A stretch of 64,000 bases of DNA from JAUVZL01 sp965603515 (GTDB lineage: Bacteria; Hydrothermota; Tepidihabitantia; SM23-42), in the NCBI GenBank assembly GCA_965603515.1, contig CBFDDH010000008.1:1-64000 (forward strand), written 5' to 3'. Below, piece by piece: positions 58,984-64,000 of the stretch. A program made the translations under genes and the position numbers. The stretch's first letter is position 1. The number at the start of each line of letters is the position of its first letter. The notes beneath the pieces were generated by a model that searched no databases, had not been told where the DNA came from, and worked only from the letters and a program-made list of their open reading frames with translations.

Positions 58984-60153
58984 ATGGCGCCGTTTGGCAC
59001 GTATGCAGTACTGATCTTGCTTGTCATTTTCATCGTTATATATCGTATCGAGAAAACAAGACACGAAAATAGACTTAAATCGATCCCCGTACGCATCTGG
59101 GTCAATGGTACACGGGGTAAATCATCAGTAACCAGGCTTATTGCCGCTGGACTAAGAGCCGGTGGTAAGAAAGCACTCGCTAAAACCACAGGTACCAGCC
59201 CGAGGTTTATCATGGCTGACGGTTCTGAACAACCAGTATCCAGACTCGGCATGGCTAATATCAGTGAGCAGATTAGGATGGTCAGAAAAGCACAGAGATT
59301 TAAACCAGAGGCGATTGTCCTAGAATGTATGGCGCTGCGACCTGATCTACAAAGAACAGAAGCAATCCAAATTGTTGAGCCTAATATAGTGGTAATCACT
59401 AATGTCCGTCCTGATCACCTCGATGTCATGGGACCAACAACACGTGACATAGCCAGGGCTTTCATCAATGCAATCCCATCCAATTGCCAGGTTTTTGCCT
59501 CAGAACCCCATATCTTTAGTGATCATATCGACAAAATGCATAAGAAAAACATGGAGTTTTCTATATCAAAAAGCAATAAAGTATCAGATAAGAGCCAAAG
59601 TAAATTTTCCTATCTTGAGCATAAAGAAAATATCGCGCTTGCTTTAGATGTTTGCAGACATTTTGGTATTGATGAGAAAATCGCTTTGCAGGGGATGCAA
59701 AGTATGATACCTGACCCTGGTGCCCTGAGGAAATATATTCTCCGCCTTAATTCGAAACAGGTAACCCTGATCAATGCAATGGCTGCAAATGACCCTGAAT
59801 CAATCCATCGAATATGGACGGCAACTGACAAAAGCTACACAGCAATAAACCTCCTGATTAATTGCCGCGCTGATCGAATCGATCGTTCATTTCAAATCGC
59901 GGACCTTATTCGTATGCATATGGAGGCTGATCATTACGTATTAACTGGTAAAGGTACTGGTGTATTGAGGAAACAACTTCAAAAAGTAATAGGGCATAAA
60001 ACGATCATTGATCTTGGTGGCAGTACCCCAGAACAGATCATAGATACAGTGGAAAAGCTGGTTACTGACAGAAGTCTTCTTTTTGCTATAGGGAATACTG
60101 TTGGCTTTGGAGTTATGATGATTGAAGAATTTCTAAAATACAGGCACGAATAA
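58984..60153 (+). CDS. pgsB: Poly-gamma-glutamate synthase PgsB/CapB
   Basis: A 389-residue Mur-ligase-like amide ligase. An N-terminal membrane helix (4-20) precedes the P-loop NGTRGKSS (41-48). Further conserved parts are KTTGTSPRFIM, EAIVLECMALRPDLQ, VVITNVRPDHLDVMG and INAMAANDPES. It activates glutamate chains with ATP and extends poly-gamma-glutamate at the inner membrane. The stop overlaps the pgsC start by one base. Confidence 0.94.
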   Translation: MAPFGTYAVLILLVIFIVIYRIEKTRHENRLKSIPVRIWVNGTRGKSSVTRLIAAGLRAGGKKALAKTTGTSPRFIMADGSEQPVSRLGMANISEQIRMVRKAQRFKPEAIVLECMALRPDLQRTEAIQIVEPNIVVITNVRPDHLDVMGPTTRDIARAFINAIPSNCQVFASEPHIFSDHIDKMHKKNMEFSISKSNKVSDKSQSKFSYLEHKENIALALDVCRHFGIDEKIALQGMQSMIPDPGALRKYILRLNSKQVTLINAMAANDPESIHRIWTATDKSYTAINLLINCRADRIDRSFQIADLIRMHMEADHYVLTGKGTGVLRKQLQKVIGHKTIIDLGGSTPEQIIDTVEKLVTDRSLLFAIGNTVGFGVMMIEEFLKYRHE

Positions 60154-60602
60154 TGCTAATCGAAGCAGTCGGCATCGGTATGTTCCTTAGTCTTATATTA
60201 ACTGAAACAATTGGACTAGCGGCCGGTGGTATCGTCGTACCAGGTTATATCGCCCTGGTACTTCATAATCCAATCCAGGTTATCAGTACGATACTCGCCG
60301 GTATCGCAGCATTCTTGATAATAAAGTTCATCTCCTTGTATATCATCATCTACGGTCGAAGGTTGCTAATAATCTCAATCCTTGTAGGATACTTAATCGC
60401 CTACTTCACAAAAATCTCGCCGTTACTCGCCTTGGATTCACTCAGCTTGAATATCGAAACAATAGGTTTTGTGATCCCTGGTCTAATCGCTTATTGGATC
60501 GCACGCCAAGGTATGATACCTACCCTGTCCGCGATGATTATCGTATCCAGTTTAGTGCGATTGATTATCATCATTATCCATAATGGAGCAGTATTACCAT
60601 GA
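60153..60602 (+). CDS. pgsC: Poly-gamma-glutamate synthesis protein PgsC/CapC
   Basis: A 149-residue integral membrane protein with about four to five helices; the conserved start is LSLILTETIGLAAGGIVVPGY. PgsC works with PgsB as the core of the polymerase. It overlaps the next gene by four bases (ATGA). Length and pattern are normal for the family. Confidence 0.92.
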   Translation: MLIEAVGIGMFLSLILTETIGLAAGGIVVPGYIALVLHNPIQVISTILAGIAAFLIIKFISLYIIIYGRRLLIISILVGYLIAYFTKISPLLALDSLSLNIETIGFVIPGLIAYWIARQGMIPTLSAMIIVSSLVRLIIIIIHNGAVLP

Positions 60603-61669
60603 AGCGTCGTGAGGGCAGAATCCCAACACTGTTGCTTTCAATAATGACCATTTTTACGATATTGTTAATGCTTTTCGAGTTTAATTCAAAGCACCGCGTC
60701 AAAACTGAATTTTATGAAGAAAAAATAGCCGCTGCAGAATTGACCCAAAAGTGTTTTGATGAAATTAAGAAGGCGAGTGATAGCTTAAATATCCCGCTTG
60801 ACAGAATCAATGATCCGAATGAAACCGGGATCATCGGTATCCAATATTCCCCTATCACCACAGAGCGAGGTGAGCTGGATGCGAAACTTACTTCGACGAA
60901 TCCGAATCTGGCTGCATTAATAATAGAATTGATAAAAGCAACCCCTATAAAAAAGGGCAACAAGGTAGCAGTATCTTTTACGGGTTCGTTACCAGCTCTT
61001 AACGTAGCCGTCTTAAGCGGACTCAAAATATTAGAGCTTGAACCAATTATAATAACTTCAACAGGGTCTTCTATGTGGGGTGCAAATTACCCCCAGTTTA
61101 CTTACCTTGATATGGAACAGGTACTCTCTGAGAAAGGCTTATTAGAATTCAAAACAAGCACCGCTTCACTCGGTGGTGAAGACGATATGGGTCGGGGTTT
61201 AAGCCCAGAAGGCAGGGAATATCTTGAAATAACGATAGCAAAGAAAGATATAGATTTTCTGGAAGCCGAAAACATAGATGAGGCAATAACAAAACGCATG
61301 GACATCTACCGTACCTTTGGCGATATTAAACTCTTTATCAATGTGGGCGAACGTAATACTTCCTGGATCAGTATCGACCCTGGTTTTGGTCTAATTCGCA
61401 GCGGTCAGGTGAAACAAGGAAAAGGATTAATAGCACAATTCTCACGCACCGGTGTTGCGGTTATCAACTTAGACCACATCACCCAGCTCGCTGAAAAATA
61501 TGGTCTGCCAAATGCGCCAATACCATTACCTGATATTGGTGAGGGACATCTCTATTATAAGTATAAATACTCAGTTACGCAGGCAGTAGTATCTTTAGTT
61601 ATTCTCGCTATCATTATCTTTGTCGTATTAAGGTTCGATATTGAACACTATTTTAGAAAAGGAGAATAA
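60599..61669 (+). CDS. pgsW: Poly-gamma-glutamate system protein PgsW
   Basis: A 356-residue membrane-anchored protein of the poly-gamma-glutamate system family found beside PgsBC in diderms. An N-terminal helix (about 8-25) and a C-terminal helix (about 325-347) flank a soluble domain with ERGELDAKLTSTNPNLAA, VAVSFTGSLPALNVAVL, TSTGSSMWGAN and GVAVINLDHITQLAEKYG. Role unknown, probably assembly or export. No PgsA/CapA is seen. Confidence 0.88.
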   Translation: MKRREGRIPTLLLSIMTIFTILLMLFEFNSKHRVKTEFYEEKIAAAELTQKCFDEIKKASDSLNIPLDRINDPNETGIIGIQYSPITTERGELDAKLTSTNPNLAALIIELIKATPIKKGNKVAVSFTGSLPALNVAVLSGLKILELEPIIITSTGSSMWGANYPQFTYLDMEQVLSEKGLLEFKTSTASLGGEDDMGRGLSPEGREYLEITIAKKDIDFLEAENIDEAITKRMDIYRTFGDIKLFINVGERNTSWISIDPGFGLIRSGQVKQGKGLIAQFSRTGVAVINLDHITQLAEKYGLPNAPIPLPDIGEGHLYYKYKYSVTQAVVSLVILAIIIFVVLRFDIEHYFRKGE

Positions 61670-62500
61670 ATGATAAAATTGTTCATTCTACTATGTGTTT
61701 TTTCTCAAATCAAAGAGCTTTCCCCTGATAAAAAATGGGCAATAGAAATTGTAACAAAGAAAACTGAAGACTATAATCTATTGATTAAAGATGAACCGAT
61801 CATGCTTACGGTTGAGGGTCCCACTTATCTGCGCGTATACACAAGAATACCATGGCTGAGAGACTTCAAAGGAACTAAAATCTATAAAATTATTCTCCAA
61901 GAAAATGACTTTGACGAAAGAATAATAACCCTGGAATCTGAAATATCAAAGGTCACAAGAGACAAATCAGGAAGACCATTAAGTAAATGGCGTTCATTTT
62001 ACCTTGAGGTTGGTGACGGAATCAACAACTACAAAATAATCAACTGGGCTTCACCGACTGATACAATACTGTTGAAGTTCAAATACGAAGCACCTAAGAA
62101 ATGGAAAGACATAGCAGCTACTAACTACGCTTCATTCATCGAAGCTATTGAAGACGAAAAGATCATCAAATATTACGAGCTTAAAGACGAAACCCAAGTA
62201 ACCCTCGGCATAAACGGACCCGGTAAACTTAAAATCATCTCAAGGTTAAGCTATGATGAAACGATAAGTGGTGAGCAAAGCTATACGATCCTTGTACGCG
62301 AGAAAGGAAAGATAACGAAATTCCCGTTGAAATGTTACAAATCCGAGACCATAGAGTACAAAAATCGAAAAAATATTGTCCCTTCCAATGCTAAGACATT
62401 CTATATTAAACTGGGCCAAGGATGGCACATCCTGGAATTCAGTCTATCCGGTTCCATTGCTAAAGAAGCAGCGCTCAGATTCCAAGCAGAATCGAAATGA
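61670..62500 (+). CDS. Secreted protein with two tandem repeats of one domain, unknown
   Basis: A 276-residue protein with a short hydrophobic start that may be a signal peptide. Two halves look homologous: residues about 38-142 (LTVEGPTYLRVYTRIP, FYLEVGDGINNY, ILLKFKYE) and 172-275 (LGINGPGKLKIISRLS, FYIKLGQGWHIL, AALRFQAE). Beta-rich, no enzyme motif. It begins on the base after pgsW ends and overlaps the next gene by ATGA, so it belongs to the poly-gamma-glutamate operon, probably in the periplasm. Confidence 0.75.
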   Translation: MIKLFILLCVFSQIKELSPDKKWAIEIVTKKTEDYNLLIKDEPIMLTVEGPTYLRVYTRIPWLRDFKGTKIYKIILQENDFDERIITLESEISKVTRDKSGRPLSKWRSFYLEVGDGINNYKIINWASPTDTILLKFKYEAPKKWKDIAATNYASFIEAIEDEKIIKYYELKDETQVTLGINGPGKLKIISRLSYDETISGEQSYTILVREKGKITKFPLKCYKSETIEYKNRKNIVPSNAKTFYIKLGQGWHILEFSLSGSIAKEAALRFQAESK

Positions 62501-63492
62501 ATTTACTCATCTTGCTAATTGCAGTCTGGGATTACTCTTATCGTTTCACCACAGATTTCATCTATGATAGCAACGTGTTTTCTTATTCAGATCAATATAT
62601 CGATGAGTTTGTCAACTCCATTCGCCCGTACCGCTTTCCTTTTGAAACTTGTGATGATCTTATTGTCGGGTCAAATCTCCAGCTCTACCTACGTAATAAG
62701 TTCTTCGACCAAAAAACAACTACCTTTGATATCAAAGTTAAGCCCAATCATTATGTGTCTAATAATCAAAAAAACTACTTGAGCCTGGCATTCGGACTCA
62801 GGCAATCATTTGGTAAGTCTGCGCTTAAGCTATCCTTCCAGATCATCCCGGATTATCTTATCCGATACTATAGAAACCCTCAAGCACAGAGTACTGAATA
62901 TATTGGATGCGATGTTAGTTACCATAGTCTGGTAGGCAAACTTACAGTAAAACCCAAGCCATTCATACAACTGGAACTACGCTATAAGCATGGTTGGGAT
63001 GATTACATCTCGGTATTCGACTTATATGATGCCAGCTATCACAATATTAACATAGGTTCGCAAATCGGCATAAATGAAAGAATAGCCCTCTGGTTTGGTT
63101 ACGGATATAAGTCGCTTAAGAATGACTCCGCGAGTATTGCAACCGGGCTAGAACCCACTCCAGACGGTTCATATAGCCAACATATTTTGAGCAGTGAAAT
63201 CAAACTTGAGGTTAATACACTGGTACCCACAAGGATTAAATCAGGTTATACTTATGGTTTCAAGAACTTTGCAACCGAATTCACTGCTGACTCAATGCAC
63301 TTTGGTCGTCAAGACCATACGCATAAATTATCGATGGTTGTTGATCTAAAAATGTTTGTCGGTATGTACTTACGTTTATCTTTCCTACGGCAATGGCGAA
63401 ATGCAACATCTGGGATATCACCGGTTGATATCGATAGAATAAAAGACTATACCAAGTATAAAATTGGTGCTGGCTTGACTTTTTATCATTAG
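62497..63492 (+). CDS. Outer-membrane barrel-like protein, unknown
   Basis: A 331-residue protein with a short signal-like start and a long series of amphipathic strands with alternating aromatic residues (SNLQLYLRNKFF, ALKLSFQIIPDYLIRYY, RIALWFGYGYKSL, MYLRLSFLRQWRN) ending in KIGAGLTFYH, an aromatic near the C-terminus as in barrel proteins. It resembles no family I can name. Coupled by ATGA to the tandem-domain gene, it may be the outer-membrane exit for poly-gamma-glutamate. Confidence 0.7.
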   Translation: MNLLILLIAVWDYSYRFTTDFIYDSNVFSYSDQYIDEFVNSIRPYRFPFETCDDLIVGSNLQLYLRNKFFDQKTTTFDIKVKPNHYVSNNQKNYLSLAFGLRQSFGKSALKLSFQIIPDYLIRYYRNPQAQSTEYIGCDVSYHSLVGKLTVKPKPFIQLELRYKHGWDDYISVFDLYDASYHNINIGSQIGINERIALWFGYGYKSLKNDSASIATGLEPTPDGSYSQHILSSEIKLEVNTLVPTRIKSGYTYGFKNFATEFTADSMHFGRQDHTHKLSMVVDLKMFVGMYLRLSFLRQWRNATSGISPVDIDRIKDYTKYKIGAGLTFYH

Positions 63493-63500
63493 GAGGATAG

Positions 63501-64000
63501 ATGAATAGACGCGCAATAACAAGTTTTGTGCTATCTTCAATATTCATACTTTTAATTATCTCTTGTCACCGTCCTATACCAAATGAAAACGGTCATACCT
63601 TCAGGATATTGAGCACTTGCTCGCTTCCTGGATATGCTGAAGACGTGGATATAGCTAATGACCTGGTTTACGTTGCCGATAATCAAGGCGGTCTGCAAAT
63701 TGTGGATATTAGCAACCCGGAAAATCCATTCATTATCGGTGAGTACATCAGTGAAAAAAGCATTGTCGGTGTTGCAGTAAGAGATACTTTTGCTTACCTC
63801 GCGGTATCTCACAGCCAAGGTGGCATCAGGATAGTGAATGTGGCAGAACCACAGAACCCTGTATTTGTCGGTGAAGACAACTGGTACTATGGTTACAGTG
63901 TCGTCGCACCTCAGAATGACACGATGTTCGTCTATGTAGCTGGGGGTTACTGGTTCGTGGTTGAGGATGTTAGCTTCCCCCAATATCCAAGTTTTGTACG
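63501..64000 (+). CDS. LVIVD-repeat lipoprotein (partial, cut by window end)
   Basis: The first 166 codons of an exported lipoprotein. The lipobox is LIISC (about residue 26). LVIVD-type repeats follow: GLQIVDISNPENPFIIGEY and GIRIVNVAEPQNPVFVGED, which build beta-propellers on the cell surface of many FCB-like bacteria. AGGAGG stands before the ATG at 63501, nine bases after the barrel gene. The rest lies beyond the window. Confidence 0.87.
   Translation, partial: MNRRAITSFVLSSIFILLIISCHRPIPNENGHTFRILSTCSLPGYAEDVDIANDLVYVADNQGGLQIVDISNPENPFIIGEYISEKSIVGVAVRDTFAYLAVSHSQGGIRIVNVAEPQNPVFVGEDNWYYGYSVVAPQNDTMFVYVAGGYWFVVEDVSFPQYPSFV

Noticed and set aside
1..64000. tRNA, rRNA, prophage or IS transposase genes
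   Set aside because: No sequence of these kinds was recognised in any gap or frame.

Overview
The window reads as a piece of chromosome from an anaerobic or microaerophilic diderm bacterium of moderate AT content, most likely an uncultured candidate-phylum lineage (WOR-3/FCB-like). This is an inference from a TonB receptor, a C-terminal T9SS-type sorting domain, lipoproteins, a probable outer-membrane barrel, a class III hybrid cluster protein and a Pyrococcus-type protein disulfide oxidoreductase. No rRNA, tRNA, CRISPR array, phage or insertion sequence was recognised. About 71 protein genes are supported, nearly all intact, in long tight operons with frequent ATGA/GTGA overlaps. Eleven sigma70-type promoters can be read directly, and all have a 16-base spacer; five place the start codon at the expected transcription start (leaderless).

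Layout. 1-5.9 kb: Fur, FeoA, FeoB, a PAS-PAS-AAA-HTH sigma-54 activator and a DUF1007/NicO nickel-cobalt exporter pair. 5.9-6.6 kb: gene-free, hairpin-rich repeat DNA. 6.6-9.2 kb: anaerobic ribonucleotide reductase NrdD and a PerR-like repressor, with two Fur/PerR-like boxes at the nrdD promoter. 9.5-27.4 kb: a continuous cluster for oxygen, NO and iron handling: NFU, a Cu/Zn permease with HMA domain, rubrerythrin, Hrb flavorubredoxin reductase, flavodiiron protein, Hcp, superoxide reductase, ferritin and three other ferritin-like proteins. It also holds sulfur-transfer and Fe-S genes (TusA, DsrE, an IscS-like protein without the PLP lysine, and IscU fused to a degenerate thioredoxin-reductase-like domain), CopA, YHS, glutaredoxin, FTR-rubredoxin, a DUF255 protein, peroxiredoxin, nitroreductase and PDO.

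27.6-33.5 kb: a perfect sigma-54 promoter precedes DUF5320-like proteins, NifX/ORP-like proteins, an Mrp ATPase, small zinc ribbons, a metallo-beta-lactamase protein and two ferredoxin-MinD ATPases. This resembles the orange-protein (orp) operon of Desulfovibrio, which is also sigma-54 dependent. 33.6-38.2 kb: OtsA-OtsB fusion, TreT-like glycosyltransferase, a second IscU and a phosphoesterase. 38.2-45.0 kb (minus strand): glycerate kinase and D-glycerate dehydrogenase, then a metal-uptake operon (TonB receptor, ZnuA/C/B-type ABC transporter, FmdE) behind an operator-like palindrome.

45.5-49.7 kb: DUF1858, a NUDIX-PanD fusion, a DUF89 phosphatase whose start seems to be ACG, a radical SAM protein, a DUF6125-like protein and an O6-alkylguanine-DNA methyltransferase. 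49.9-58.9 kb: a lipoprotein, two SAM methyltransferases around an ArsR regulator, a sialidase-like secreted protein, RtcA, MutM and ClpC. 59.0-64.0 kb: PgsB, PgsC and PgsW of poly-gamma-glutamate synthesis, followed by a secreted tandem-domain protein, a barrel-like protein and an LVIVD lipoprotein cut by the window end.

Taken together, most of the window concerns metal supply (Fe, Ni/Co, Zn, Cu), Fe-S cluster building and protection of an anaerobic metabolism from O2, superoxide, peroxide and NO. The strongest leads are the lysine-less IscS next to an IscU-TrxR-like fusion, the NUDIX-PanD fusion, the sigma-54/ORP-like operon, the diderm-type poly-gamma-glutamate locus, and several intergenic repeat and operator arrays.
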